Assembly (NCBI GenBank): GCA_030435675.1 | Contig: CM059621.1 | Coordinates: forward strand, 13,578,001 to 13,642,000 | Direction of reading: 5' to 3' | Length of the DNA: 64,000 nucleotides | Origin: Steinernema hermaphroditum | Lineage: Eukaryota > Nematoda > Chromadorea > Rhabditida > Steinernematidae | In this document: in pieces, positions 10,549 to 22,739 of the stretch | Layout: every line of letters begins with the position of its first letter | Numbering within the stretch: the stretch's first letter is position 1 | Program-made: the position numbers and the translations under genes | The notes under the pieces: model-generated | Told to the model about the DNA's origin: nothing | The model's database searches: none | The model's input: the letters and a program-made list of their open reading frames with translations, nothing else

Positions 10549-10793
10549 CTATTCTCCGTAGACGTAGTCCTCCTTGATGATGCCACCGAAGCTTCCCTTC
10601 AGACCCTTGGCGTTGATGTTCTTCTGAGCGCCTTCACGACCAGGAAGGACGGCGTTTCCAGTGTTGATAGCGGCGCGCTTCTCGGCGTACTAAACGTTTG
10701 GCGGTTTTGGTGATCAGAGCGAAGACTAACCAGTGCCGAAGCGGTGGCGACGACGAGGAGAAGAAGGAGAGCGAAGTGGAGGAGACGGGCCAT
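10549..10793 (-). CDS. Small secreted peptide precursor, family A, copy 3 (two exons)
   Basis: Exons 10731-10793 and 10549-10689 with a 41-nt phase-0 intron; 67 residues. Signal peptide, YAEKR dibasic site, GLKGSFGGIIK stretch, and EDYVYGE at the end. TATAAAA in the promoter lies at 10831-10837 (minus). It is tail-to-tail with TOP2, whose stop is 48 bp away, so the two 3' UTRs must be short or overlap. Together with the family B gene at 11007 it forms the mirror image of the 3816-4551 module. Confidence 0.78.
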
Positions 10794-11006
10794 GTTGGAA
10801 AGTGATGTGGGGAGTGACTTGTGGTCTCTGTTTTATAGGCATTTAGACGCCTATTTTTGGACTTCCCTAAATACACTTTTGCTATTTTTAGTCGTCTCGT
10901 TCTAAAACGGCGGACATTCCTAAATGTCTATTCAAGTCATCGCCCAGTTTAGCCAGCCACATTGAATAAAAGACAGCCCCGAGAAGGGGCGAACCATTCC
11001 GCAGCC
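10794..11006. promoter_or_regulatory. 213-bp divergent promoter, second A/B module
   Basis: Same length and same element order as 4094-4306 but inverted: family A TATA box (10831-10837, minus), the conserved central block, and on the family B side a TTGAATAAAAG element with the GCCCC-GAGAA-GGGGC hairpin just before the B start codon. Confidence 0.65.
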
Positions 11007-11282
11007 ATGGCCCGACTCGTCTTCTTCGCCTTCCTTCTCCTCTTCGTCTCCGTCGCTTACTCGGTACCGTAACCCTCAGACTCAGCAGCTTCAAGAGGTG
11101 GTTTCCAGTGTGCCCCCAACACCCCCAGACAGAACAAGGGAAACGTCACTCCTTCCACGACCGATCTTCCGAAGAACGAGTCCACCCCCAACGAGAACCA
11201 ACAGTTTGTCAACGGTGGTCCTGTTCCAGCGCCGAAGGTCGCCGAGAAGGTCGCCAAACGCGACTACGTCTACGGGAAGTAG
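11007..11282 (+). CDS. Small secreted peptide precursor, family B, copy 2 (two exons)
   Basis: Exons 11007-11063 and 11109-11282, with a 45-nt phase-0 intron; 76 residues. Signal peptide MARLVFFAFLLLFVSVAYS, then a single cysteine, a Pro/Asn/Lys-rich linker with a possible N-glycosylation site (NVT), the conserved NGGPVPAPKV block, and the end AKRDYVYGK. It has one codon fewer than copy 1. Divergent partner of the family A gene at 10793. A secreted peptide precursor with a C-terminal DYVY-amide is the most specific reading I can offer; it is inferred only from the KR and Gly-Lys pattern. Confidence 0.75.
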
Positions 11283-11950
11283 TTCCAAGATATTTACCAA
11301 TAATGGTAATCTCCTAATGATCTCTCACAGCAACAGGATCAGCGACTCCTAAGAGCTTATCGATGATTGACAGAGTCCACTGGCCATTTCCCCTCCCATC
11401 CATCATTTGTCTTCGCCCTGCGCGCCAAAAAGTGCACTTCCCCGGGGCCGTCCTTCCCCTCGGTCCATCGGCGTTCGTCTTTCAGTCACGTAATCATAAA
11501 CAATTAAGTGCGAAAACAGACCTAATTCGATCAGAAGAGCCTTCCGCCTCCGGCGCCGTCACGGCTTCGCCCTTCCGGATTCCACGAATCCGCGCTCCGA
11601 CTCTCCGCTCCGTAATTTCGGCTTTTTTTGCACGGCCTACAAGTGCCAATATCACTTGCACTCGACTCGGTCGCGCCAAAAGACGCTCGTTGGCCGCTCG
11701 AAATGTGTTTGCATTGCGCCGGAAGACGACAAATTGCCGCGACCGGACGACCCATTTGGACGAAACCATATGCGAACCCGCAATATGGTCCCCGACAGCC
11801 CGGCGGCGGTCGTCCCGGCACGCGCGACGTGAATTAAACATGACCAAATCTTCGCCATTTTTCTCTTTTGCCCTACTTTAATCCCGGACTGAGACGTTCG
11901 ACTGGCCGAAGCGCCGGTCGTCGTCTTCTCGGAACGTTTCCCTTGTATCG
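11283..11950. other. GC-rich intergenic block, no gene seen
   Basis: Open frames here lack splice support and recognisable domains. The block 11390-11850 is distinctly more GC-rich than its surroundings and resembles other GC-rich islands in the window (15.2-15.7, 23.6-24.0, 30.1-30.6, 48.6-48.75 kb). It could be regulatory. Confidence 0.35.
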
Positions 11951-12135
11951 GAAGGTGCTTTGGAAGACAAGATAGGCCTCCTACTCAACAGTATTGTGCG
12001 CAGTTTCGCCCACGGCTACCTTGTAAAATCGACTCCCTTTAGTTATTCTTCAATGGCCTGATGTCTCTTTCAGTTAGTGAGAATCCATCGGAGTTCGGAG
12101 ATGAATTCTTTGAAAAACTGGGAATCTTCCTTTCA

Positions 12136-12964
12136 CAAGAAACAAACGACAGCACTTTCGTGGGACGGCCATAGTACCCTGCATTTGCCGCGCCAGGGCG
12201 ATCGCGGCAGGAACCAACAATTCCGATCGCCCTTTGCTCCTAGATCCATCATTTTCATAGGACTCACCGGAAAAGCGGTGTGCATTTTCATTTTTCTTTT
12301 CATAGCACTCCATTTATCACCAAAATATGTAGGAAGAACACAAAACATGAGCTGAAGGTAGGTCTTCTGTACGATATAACAGAAATGTTTTCTGTTTCGC
12401 AGATTTCGTTCATTCTTTTTAACACGCTCGTCCGCAAAGGTACCTTGACAAGATTGGCTAGTTGAACACATCGGTCTATGTAAATTTCACAGTTGAGCAG
12501 CGAAAAGAAGACGGCGATATCTCTCGTGGGTCTCGCCACGATGGGCTTGCCACGCCAACTGCAGATACAGTTACTGAAGAATTCTCCAAAAACTGTGAAA
12601 TTTCCATGGACCGTGGCTTTTGATCGGTGAATTTCGTGTGGATAGCTTTGTGAAGGGGTATGGAAATGAATATAACAGAAAAGAAAGTGTACGCTATGCG
12701 TAAAACAAGAAAATGCACTTGCTGCATAGGGCCCTGAAGCCCTTTTAGTCTTATTTTTGTGTTCTTCCTACATAATTTGGTGATAAATGGAGTGCTATGA
12801 AAAGAAAAATGAAAATGCACACCACTTTTCCGGTGAGTCCTATGAAAATGATGGATCTAGGAGCAAAGGGCGATCGGAATTGTTGGTTCCTGCCGCGATC
12901 GCCCTGGCGCGGCAAATGCAGGGTACTATGGCCGTCCCACGAAAGTGCTGTCGTTTGTTTCTTG
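12136..12964. mobile_element. Non-autonomous long-TIR element, Mutator-like
   Basis: An 829-bp element with terminal inverted repeats of about 210 bp (12136-12345 and 12755-12964), starting CAAGAAACAAACGACAG. By eye the two arms differ at only two positions. It is flanked by an 11-bp target duplication TCTTCCTTTCA (12125-12135 and 12965-12975). Long TIRs with a 9-11 bp duplication are the hallmark of Mutator-like elements; class assignment is inference. The 410-bp interior shows no transposase. The paralogous empty site at about 13926 has the target once. Confidence 0.8.
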
Positions 12965-12995
12965 TCTTCCTTTCACCCTTAAGTCTGCTCTCTTA

Positions 12996-13439
12996 AGGCC
13001 CATTTATACTCTGCGCGACACAAAACGCCCTTTTTGGTGTCGCTTAACTTGTCTACGTGTGACTATTTAAGCAGAACCGAATAAAACTGCACAGTTATGA
13101 TGCTTTTGGATCGGGCTATCAAACCATCATCGTAAAAAAATTTTTTGAGCATGCCATGTAGGTTAAGTTAACTGTCGCTTAGCTTCAAGTTGACTGTCGC
13201 GCAGCTGTGTCGCGCAGCTGTGTCGCGTAGCTGCGCGACAGCCAACTTGAAGCTAAGCGACAGTTAACTTAACCTACTTAAAGTTAACCTGAGATTTTTT
13301 TCGGATGATGGTTTGATAGCCCGATCCGAAAGCATCATGACTGTGCAGTTTTATTCGGTTCTACTTAAATAGTCACACGTAGACAAGCTAAGCGACATCA
13401 AAAAGGGCGTTTTGTGTCGCGCAGAGTATAAATGGGCCT
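12996..13439. mobile_element. Fold-back MITE with 3-bp TTA duplication, Harbinger/Tourist-like
   Basis: A 444-bp element that is palindromic over nearly its full length: ends AGGCCCATTTATACTCTGCG and its inverse, with several short self-complementary blocks near the centre. It is flanked by TTA on both sides (12993-12995, 13440-13442). The duplicated segment at about 13950-13962 shows the same site with one TTA and no insert, which proves the borders. A TTA/TAA target and G/C-rich inverted ends fit PIF/Harbinger-derived MITEs. It has no coding capacity. Confidence 0.82.
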
Positions 13440-13969
13440 TTACGGACGAGAGTAGATTTGGTCCCACTACGAAAATTCTGAAATTTTGCCACGCGAATAC
13501 TGTGTGGACGGTTTTCCTTGATGCAACCGTTTACTCATTATCACTCCCAGTGTTAATCGTTCCAACACCCAAGTCCTACTCCGCGTGGCTTCGAGTCTGG
13601 GGAAGGAGGACTCCGAGTTGAACTCGGACTCCATCCAAAATGAGTAAAGATAACCCGTTCGGTCTGCGCGCGTGTGGTCCTCAAGATTTATAACGAAAAT
13701 CGCACAGTATGGATAACAAAAGCATCGAAATTTGGCATTCTCGTCTCGGATAAAAAATCCCATCCGAGAATCTCGACTCTCGACAGCCCTGGTAGCGACG
13801 TGCTTTGGAAGACAGTTTCGGCTACCTTGCAAAATCGACTATCCTTTTAGTTTTTCTCCAATGGTCTGATGTCTCCTTCGATTGGAATCCTTCGGAGTTC
13901 GGAGATCAATTCTTTGAAAACTAGGAATCTACCTTTCACCCTTAAGTCTGCTCTCTTACGGATAGAAAC

Positions 13970-16900
13970 TCTTCGAACTGATGAACTGATGAGCCGTCTT
14001 TTGAACTCCACTTTTATTTCCACGTGAGAAGAGAGATCCAAGAGATGGATGCATGCAGAGATGCAGAAGAGTCTGAAAACGAGTTCACACTCGTTGGGTT
14101 TTTAGGCATCGAGGAGGCACGAATGAACGTCGGCATTCTTTAGACATGTTTAGACAGTTAGACTTATGGCCGCCCAAAAATATTTTTGCCCGCTATTTGC
14201 TAATAGAGTTCTTGTGCCAATGTTCAGACAATTAGAGTTTAGGTGCATTGAATCCATTGACGTTCCCGAAAGGAAGTGAACTGAAAAATTTCCTATTAAT
14301 TATTAATTTTTGTTTTCGTATTTGTTCCCTAAAGTGCTTAATCTATCTCTTAATTGGCTAATTTCAAAAAGTGAAGCCGCCAATACAGCGTCTGGATCAT
14401 CATCGTTATCTCGAGGTGAATCTAAAATCAAAGATTCCTATTTAAGGAGGAAACCCTGTCCACATTGTTTTTGCACACACATAAGTCTCTAGTGCATTTT
14501 TGGGCGAAACGACCTTATAAATACCCCTCATAAATTTTGTTTTTCCCCGTTTTCGGCTGTTTAAGATGCCGCGCGTGGGAACATCACTCCAGCGACAATC
14601 AACACGTAGATGTCCTTTGTGGTTATCGTGAATAAATGGTCAGTTTGGAAGACAAACACACGACTTCCACGATGTTCTGGCAAACGAGGCGGGGTGAAGG
14701 ATGCGGCAAATTCAACGCATTATTGTGGTTGGAGTCGAAATTTAATACCAACTCGAAGGCTAACCTTTCTGTTTACCTAAGTGGCGTCGTTAGTTCAAAG
14801 ATCTCACTTTTTCTTCGTGTGCACGGGGTAATTTGCCGCGTTTTTTGGACGTTGTCACTCTGCGTCACTGGCCAGGAGACAGTCAGCACCGCCTGACTTC
14901 ATCTGTCCAAAGATTTTCTGCATTTCAGAAGCCATCCAAACTGAACGAAAGATGGCTCTCCGGTCAAGAGATGGTTGCCTAAATCTGCACCGGTAAAGAA
15001 CCCGAACATTTTAGGATTCGGTCAGTTCACCATCTCTGAAAAGAAATATTTTTCCGAGATATCCGTGGGTTCATGAATGTTTCATCTCATCGAAGCATTA
15101 TCCCCTGTTTTCGGCGCATTTTGATTTAGCCGTCTTAGTCGCCGAGTATCTCGGACCGAGAACCACAATCCACATAATCCACTGAGTCATCCCCTCCTCT
15201 TTCAATGACGGAACAGCCGCTAGAATGTGGCCAAGAATCAGAGCTTTTTATTCAAATTGCATCGCCGCCTCAGGCACTAATAGTCTCCCTTCTGCAACAA
15301 CAACACTCTCCCACCGACGTCACCGTTCCCTCTCCAAGGGCGCTACCATAACCGGCGGCACCTCGGGCACCTCTAACGACGTCGTCGCGATCGCCGATTA
15401 ATGCGTTTCGGAACGAGTTTCCTCGTCGATCCGCTCGTCTTCACCCTCTAATCAAATTCCAACTCGGCGGCATTCAAGCCCTCAGTTTCGGCTCTCCTCC
15501 GCCGCCCCCTATTCGCCGGCCACTCTGGAGAGATATGACTTTTTTGTGCCGCTTTGTTGAGTCAGTGGCGAGACGTTTCCGTCTTTTAGTTATGCATTTC
15601 GGCGGTTTTTGTGCGGACAAGGCGGCAGGCCACCCATCGAGGGCGGTCCTCGTGAGAAACGCCTTTTGTTTCTTACGCAGCCATGGGTAAATTGTGGACG
15701 CTGCGGAAGATATCGGATTTTAAAATGGGCGATCCCGTGAGGGAAGTCCCTTCGAGTTCTTTTCAAAAGAAGCCATTATCGGAAGGTTCACACTTTCGTT
15801 TGAGGCTTTTTAATCTTTCCGGTTGTTTTTTACTTTTTCTTTTTTCTCTGCGTGTTCCAGTTCCTGGACTTTTGAAGCAGAGCGATAGGAGCACTGGTCC
15901 TACTGATTATCGGTGTTTCCTAAGCTTTTCAGCTAGCAAGAAGCTAGGTGAAGTAATATTTAGAGAGCTTCCACTTTCACTAGGCAAATAGTACGTTTTT
16001 GGCTTATTGTGGTTGTTTTCGGACGGGATTTAGACTATCAGGGAGTCTCATTTTCGGCTATGTTCTGCTGATCTGTCTGAGAACGACCAATCCTTTAGTA
16101 ATGTCTGGTATTAACACAGTTATGTGGACCATATGCTGTAAATGGAAATTCTAGTTGAGGAGACTACAGATCGTTTCTCGACAGCCAGGACCGCTCTGAG
16201 TCATCTAAATTATTTTTGCGCCTCAGGGTATAAGTGTGTTTACTCGATGTGGCTCTGAGGAAAACGTCGCGAAAACAGAGCGCCGTCAAACGAAATTTGG
16301 CGAGAAATACTGAGCGAAATACATGAAAGTGATGTGCAGTTTGAACAGCCGTCAAATGACGTTTATTTACTTCCGTCTTCAGTGATGACTGAAGGACTGT
16401 GATGTTCAGCGAGGCCACAAAAAATCGGCTTTATCACTACTGTTTTGTTCATGAAGCTGGCGATATTTTCGTGACTCTTGTGTTCTGCAACTTTGTCCCC
16501 TTCTTCTATTCTCCAAATACTACCCTCAATGAAATAAGATTTGTTTTTTCGTTGTATCCTACGGTTCGAGAGCCCACCCTATTCAGGTTGAATCGGGTCA
16601 GGTGACCTACAAATAACAAGAAGAGGCCCCGAACTGTCCCACGCCGATTCGGCTGAAATTTGGCAGGAAGATAGACACAGCAGAGTATAGCAAAGCCTGA
16701 TAGGTTTCATAGGCGAATGGGCGTTTGGGGCAAATTTCAGCTGAATCGGCGTGGTACCGTTTGGAACCTCTCCTTGTAAGTCATTGGTTTCTGGTTCGAA
16801 TCCATGTTTTTGAAGCGTTTTTCACGGGGTGTCCTTGTCGTCACCGTCTGGTCACTCCCCCGCAATCAGCTTTGTCACTTTGGAAGATTCCCTTATGGTG

Positions 16901-19900
16901 CTACAGATTGCGTTGGCTAAGAACTGCTTCCTCCCTCGGAAATGTGTCCTGTGTTAAAGTCCACCACTATTGACCTGTGGCATCAAAGTGGAAACCTTGT
17001 GTCAAGGATATTCGATTTCCTGTGAAATTGAATTATCTTCGGACAAGTTCAGCTGTTCTTAACTGGTGGTGCAGTGTGAAAGAAACGCGTTATCTTCGCC
17101 CATATCGCTCATCCCATCCTGCACCGATTGCATTTCGCGGGCACGTGACCTTCTCCGATTTTGTGTCATGTGATGGAACGTGAGTCGAATGGGCGTGTTC
17201 CCTAAATAAAGAATTTCTTGCATTGTGGCCGATCCATCTCACTTCTCACCCTTCCCGTCGCCCAACTCATCTCAGGGCCACATGACTCTCTTCATCACGT
17301 GACCACACTCAGGCGAGTGATGAACGACTTATGTCCTTTGACAAGTGTGATACCGTAACCAGCCTGGTTTGTAGACATCAAAATAACATTCCATCGGGAA
17401 AATTCTCATCCCTCTTTTCGAAAAGGTCTTTTCTCCTTCTAAGGTACGTGACTGTTTTCGGTCGTCTATCCCGTCATCCAATGTCGGCGGAATGTTTTTG
17501 GCGTCTAGAGGCAATGCACCCAAGACTCGCCAAACCATATTCAGTAAATAGCTGGTTTCTGACTCTAAGCACTCTTCGTAAAAACTCAATAACTTTGCGA
17601 GCTGGCCGAAGAACGCAGCTACTTTCTGGTGACAATTTTGATACCGTAGACGGCGTCTGATACAGCAGATACTTAAGAGCGGAGCGCACTACTCGAGTTG
17701 TCGTTTGGGTTTACAACTTATGGGCGTACTATGATATTTGCGCCTTTGAAATGTGGTTCCGACACGCGGTCCTGAAACGGAACCTTTCTTAGGAGTCCTA
17801 GGAGTCCCTTTTTCGGTTTGGGGTTTTGGGTCGGGGCTTAGGATATACTACGGCAGGCTAGCCAACTAATTCTTTAATGCACTCATATATAGAGCAGCAT
17901 GTATCATGGGGGGCATCATGAAAGGCCTCCATGTCTTGTCTAATTCCGACCGCTTTCTCAGTCGGTATAATCGGAAATGAGGACGTAGTGGACCGTTTGT
18001 TTGTCTTCGACTGTACGTGCAAATGAACGTGGACAGATCGACAAAACCGTCCCGTTATTTTGTGGACGTGAAAGCAACAATCATCGCAAAAGTGTATCGT
18101 TTCCAACACCCAAAAAATGCTCAACTTATCTGCGATATTCGCATTGTTCTCATAGGGAGCAGGCTAGGCTACTAAGTGTTTGCTGCGCCCATAATAAAAA
18201 CAATGCAGGTGAAAATAATGGGCGAATGGAATGATCTTAAGATTCCAGTGCTCCTTGAAATGGCCCAATGATCAATTGTGTTGATGCTGATGACGCGTTA
18301 CCTCATCCCTTGAATCTTTATTTTTGGCACGTCTCTAGGGAGGTAGGCGATTATCCCTGCACCGTTTGAACTTGTCGGCCTAAGACAGCACACAATAAAG
18401 CCTGCTTTTCTTTGAAAACACCTTCACCGTCAGGCTCTTAAGCATACACCCACGAGCATATCCGGTTCCACATGCACTTCTTTTTCCAAAAAAACGATCT
18501 CCGCTTTCGTCCTCCCATGTTCTTCCATGTTCATCCATCTTCCATTCTTCCTCACGCCGGATCCATCTCAAACACCGCTATCCAAATATTTTCCAGCGCA
18601 AATCCAATTAACCTCTTCGCGTCACCTTGGCGTCGCCCCACCCTTCAGAAGTACACCTTCCTTCGACGGCCCCTCCTTCCATCAAAACAGTCGCCGTTCC
18701 GTGTTGCTTCCTAGGCGAGTTTAGTGGCATCGTAAACATTTATCTTGGACGCGTCGAATGAGTGTTCGACGCGAAATAAAACGTTTTTGTCGATCGTCGC
18801 CCCAATCTGTTTCTCCTCGCCGCGTCGATCCTTCGGTGCCCAATCGGTTAAGTGCTTTGTTTCCAATTCCTTTTTTTTCGCGCACTTCCGTCGCGTGCAA
18901 TCGCGGCCTGGACATGTGGAAGTTGACTTTTTTTCTCCCTAATTGGCCACATTGCCCCGCGCTGAATCATTGCAGCGCGCGGAGGGGAGCTGATTAGGGG
19001 GTGCTGATTAAGGGAAGCGCTGATGAGGCTCCTTGCAGGCCGTGTGGGACGGCAAGATTTCCAGGAAAACGCGATTTGAATGCATTTGTAGCAGGTTCCG
19101 TGTTTTGTTTTTTGGTGGTTAATAATGTGTAAAACAAATATTTGCCTTTGTCGTTGGCTAGACGGAACACGTTTCTCTGTTTGTGTGCAAATGTGCTCTT
19201 CGGACGGAAGGGTACAAATGATGATTCTTGAGTATTTGACTGAAAGGTGCACCTCAGAGATACGCTTCCAAAACGGTGAATCGTTCCACATGCCTATATG
19301 CAATTTCTATCGCAATAGCACCTAAATTTACGACAACTTTTTTCAAGCTCTATGCACCAATTCTGCTAATGATAATGCTTGACTAGCCTGAATTCTTAAC
19401 ACACGAACCAAGTCCGGATGCTAGGTCCAGTTCAAAGGTCAATGCAGGCCTGTACGTCGTCCACAACCCCAAATCTAGAGGAATTTAGGCCGATCAAGAA
19501 TAGAGCAGTTGTAAGCTGCTTCTGCTGCGTCCGCAGATCGTAGACCTAGGATTAAACCTATGCCCACGAATTAGAGGTTGTAGGCGAGCCGCATTTATTT
19601 CTGCGCTGTCCTGCCATCCAAGTGTGACTTAGAGTCCGCCTAGAAACACTGTTTCATGTCCCATGTGTGCATACATACGACGGAGCTGTGCGTATCTTGC
19701 AAATTCCTTGCATTTTCTTCAAGCGACGTCCTCAAAGCGTCCTTTCGGATTGCAAACAAACTTGTGCACTTTCGTTAGGACCGGGCAGCACCATTTTACA
19801 AAAAAAAGGTCAAAATCTTATCCATTCGATTCTAATTTCATTTTTTGGTCTTTGCACTTCAAAGTGCGTTATTCCCGTCCTGCAAAAAATCCCAATTTCG

Positions 19901-22156
19901 AATAGACTATGGAGAAGTTTATTTCAAATATCTCACATGGATCTCTCTATAAACACCTACATTTTATAATGATCTTATTCATCTCCTATCTCTTCAATCT
20001 GACTCCTTCCGTTTCCGTTTTCGAAACAAAACCAGTTCAGCTTGTCCAGGTTACGATCCTGTCCCTGATAAGAGCCGAACAGCACCGTCCACTTCATTCA
20101 ACCTACCTAACGTCCATCGTCAAATCCTAGGCTCTTCAATCCAAAAGACATCTGATCCGACTTGACTTCCCGTCCCCATGCTCTTCTTCTTGCACTCATT
20201 CGAAAGGAGTGAAAACGATTACGCGAGCAGGCATGTGATTGATGCACTCTAAAACAATGTATTCTCGGATTTCCTCGATCCTCCCTCCTCGCTAACACTA
20301 TTCCCCAGTCTCTGACGTCATCACTTCGTTAGGGGACAAATGATCGCCGACTGAACTGTGTCTTTATGTGATCGTTGAACATGAACAAATCGAGGAATAT
20401 AAATGAGCATGAGGCATTTCTCCATCTGGGGAATGATGGAGCAGAAGGCCTGCACAAGTCGCGAAGAAGGACCGCCCTGTACAGGCATAGTTGTTTCCCT
20501 TTTGTGGTTGTATGCAACATCTACCACAAGGTCGTCCGATTTCTAAATAAAACACTTGGAAAGAGGAGTATTTCGATCCTTCCCCGATCAAATTTTGCTC
20601 GCTTCTGCAGAGCTGACAGCCACCGAGATGTGTCCGTGGATCGCCGAGTTCTGTCTAAAAGAAAAAAACCCACAGTTTAAAGTGATTCCTCGAATTGTTT
20701 ATTTTTCTGCCACCGACATCTGGAATTCAATACGCCGTGATTTGTCGTCCGGAGGTGACGATTTTGTGATTTCCGACCGCCACGGCGTTTCTGTGGTTGT
20801 TTTCGAGGTCCACAGTGTATCGGTTTCTGTTTCAGAAACTTCCTTATCCTGAAGAGATTCAGTTCAAGCTTCGATTTGAAGATAAATGTCGAAATCAGTT
20901 GAGTTCATCTTCGCAAAGAACCTGAATTCAAAATCTGGCATTGGATCAGAACGGCTTATTTTAGTGCCCTTCGTATCTGGGCTGCCATAACATAGAGGTG
21001 GGCAGAAATTTTATGTGCTTGTGGGTTTGATAGCTTAAACTATGATACCCCTCACTGATAGCTTCACTTTTCGTTAATTGTTGCATTCTATGTGCTAGGA
21101 ACAAGGTACTGAATTCCAACTCTCCAAATTTCAATGTATCCGACACGTTGTTCCCTCACCTGGTAAGTGATGCCCACGATGCTCTACTTCTCGTTACCGT
21201 CATTACAATCGTTAGCTCGTTAGTCCGAATCTCTTTTACCGACCGGTCTCGTATTTAAATGCGCTCAAAAATGGCTATCTATTCTCGCGTCTAGATGTGG
21301 CTCATCCTGTGCAATTCTTTCCTTTCGCCATTTCCGCTCTCTGCTAGACTGAAGACCGGCTGTCATTTGTCTGCACCTTGCACATAGACGTGTCTAGACA
21401 GTACACGGAAAGACCAGAAGGAGAGTTCGCGGTATGAGTTTTCACTCGTTTATGACATCTCCGCTTCTGCAAACGCCTCTTGTTTACGACTCCTCCAGTT
21501 CCAAAGAGCGCACTTTTCATTCGAAACTAATCAAAAGTTCATCTCGTCTTTCATCGGGCCCTTTTTATCGTGGCGAAACCCGATCCAAAATCTTTTTTCG
21601 ACGTTTTCACGCGAGTTACTATTGCACTCCACGGTCTTTGATTCTATTTTTGGTGAAGGGGCTAAGAGCAATTGTTTCAGTTGGGCCTCGTCTCGCCCCT
21701 GGACTGCTCATCGGGTCTTTGAACTCGTTTCTTCCAGCTCGTGTTTTTCTATTCTAGACGACGTCCTTGGCTTAATTCTGTTTCACAGACCAGTAGCACT
21801 TGTTTATCGGCGTTCGAGTCACCCACTCGTTCCCAGGATTTGCTGAGCCGAAAGAGGAACCTTCGGAGCGGAGCTGTGGTGGAACGAGCTATTTTGAGAG
21901 ACTGCTTGTTTAACCAAATTGACCTATGTGTTTGTGGAAGGATGTATAAGTCAACAAGTCAAAAGCAAGTGATCTCATTTTGTTCGACTCATTGAGGTCA
22001 TCAGCCTCCGAAAATCGTAGTAGTCCTTGAAAAATGTCTTTTCACTGTCTTTTTCATATTACAACAGATCAAAATAACTCCATGTTTTAGGCTTATCACA
22101 GATTTCTAAAAATACGAAAAATTTGAAATTCAATTTATTTGTTTTTTTTTCGATAG
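13970..22156. other. Gene-poor intergenic region
   Basis: No gene could be supported across these 8 kb. Open frames are short, without signal peptides, domains or splice-phase support. GC-rich islands lie at 15240-15660 and about 18860-19060; the latter has CTGATTAGG and CTGATTAAGG motifs. A hairpin at 16637-16754 is listed separately. Confidence 0.45.
16635..16756. repeat. Inverted repeat hairpin
   Basis: CCACGCCGATTCGGCTGAAA at about 16639-16658 is mirrored by its inverse, with one difference, at about 16736-16755. The loop between them is under 80 bases. It may be a small fold-back element. A tRNA-like B-box string (GGTTCGAATCC) lies about 40 bases downstream, but I could not build a tRNA fold around it. 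Confidence 0.5.
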
Positions 22157-22210
22157 TGATCGGTTGGTTCGTCCTCTCGGAAATGAGTTGAGTGAGCGGT
22201 CGTTCTTGGC
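22157..22210. repeat. Dispersed repeat, copy 1 (copy 2 at ~38211-38266)
   Basis: A 55-bp sequence ending GAGCGGTCGTTCTTGGCC occurs here and, with about 85 percent identity by eye, at 38211-38266 in the same orientation. A partial third copy (GAGTGAGCAGTCGTTCTT) lies at about 38368. Likely a fragment of a dispersed element. Confidence 0.5.
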
Positions 22211-22397
22211 CGTAGCTATGGCTCTCAGAAAGTTTGTAAAGTTAAGGAGCCGTGGTTCCTCTGTCTTGTTGAGCTCTCATAGATGCAGAAGATCTTCTTT
22301 ACCATTTAAAAGGACTCGGTAATAGATGAAAAAAGCGTTTTATAATTTCTGAATCTTTGTGTTCCCCTGTTATCGCTCGAGCACTGAGCACGAAAAA

Positions 22398-22732
22398 TCG
22401 CAATAGTTTCCAAGAAACAGATCTTAGGGCGCAGAATTTGTTTTACCATCGGTCCCGACACGATTTATCCGACGGGACACGACTTGCGCAACATTTTCAT
22501 TCTTTTTGGCCGAAATATGCCAATAGCATATCCGCGCTTGGCAACATTTTGCTCGGCAGCTTCTGGCGCTTTATGAACCCACGCTCGCTTCGATTGTATA
22601 AATACGTAGAAAACGTGAGAACGACGGTCGTGCCCATCATGGAAGTCGTGTCGGGACCGGAAGACTGATAATTAGACAGTAAAACACTTTCTGCGCCCTA
22701 AGGCGTTTCTTTGTTTCTTGGAAACTATTGAG
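22398..22732. mobile_element. Fold-back/MITE-like element
   Basis: The ends AATAGTTTCCAAGAAACA and their inverse (right end near 22732) enclose further inverted blocks: TTAGGGCGCAGAA versus TTCTGCGCCCTAA, and CGGTCCCGACACGA versus its inverse near 22648. The pattern is that of a palindromic non-autonomous element of about 330 bp. I could not settle the target duplication. Confidence 0.55.
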
Positions 22733-22739
22733 GCTTTTG

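Larger units (their letters stand above)
11953..13960. repeat. Direct duplication, copies at ~11953-12135 (plus 12976-12995) and ~13799-13960
   Basis: Both copies begin GTGCTTTGGAAGACA and share ACCTTG.AAAATCGACT, TCGGAGTTCGGAGAT.AATTC and CCTTTCACCCTTAAGTCTG in the same order. The first copy has been split by two inserted elements (12136-12964 and 12996-13439). The second copy is uninterrupted at both positions and serves as an empty-site reference. Confidence 0.8.

Noticed and set aside
16795..16805. tRNA-like B box (GGTTCGAATCC)
   Set aside because: The surrounding bases do not form acceptor, D or anticodon arms, and the T stem pairs poorly. Possibly part of a repeat.
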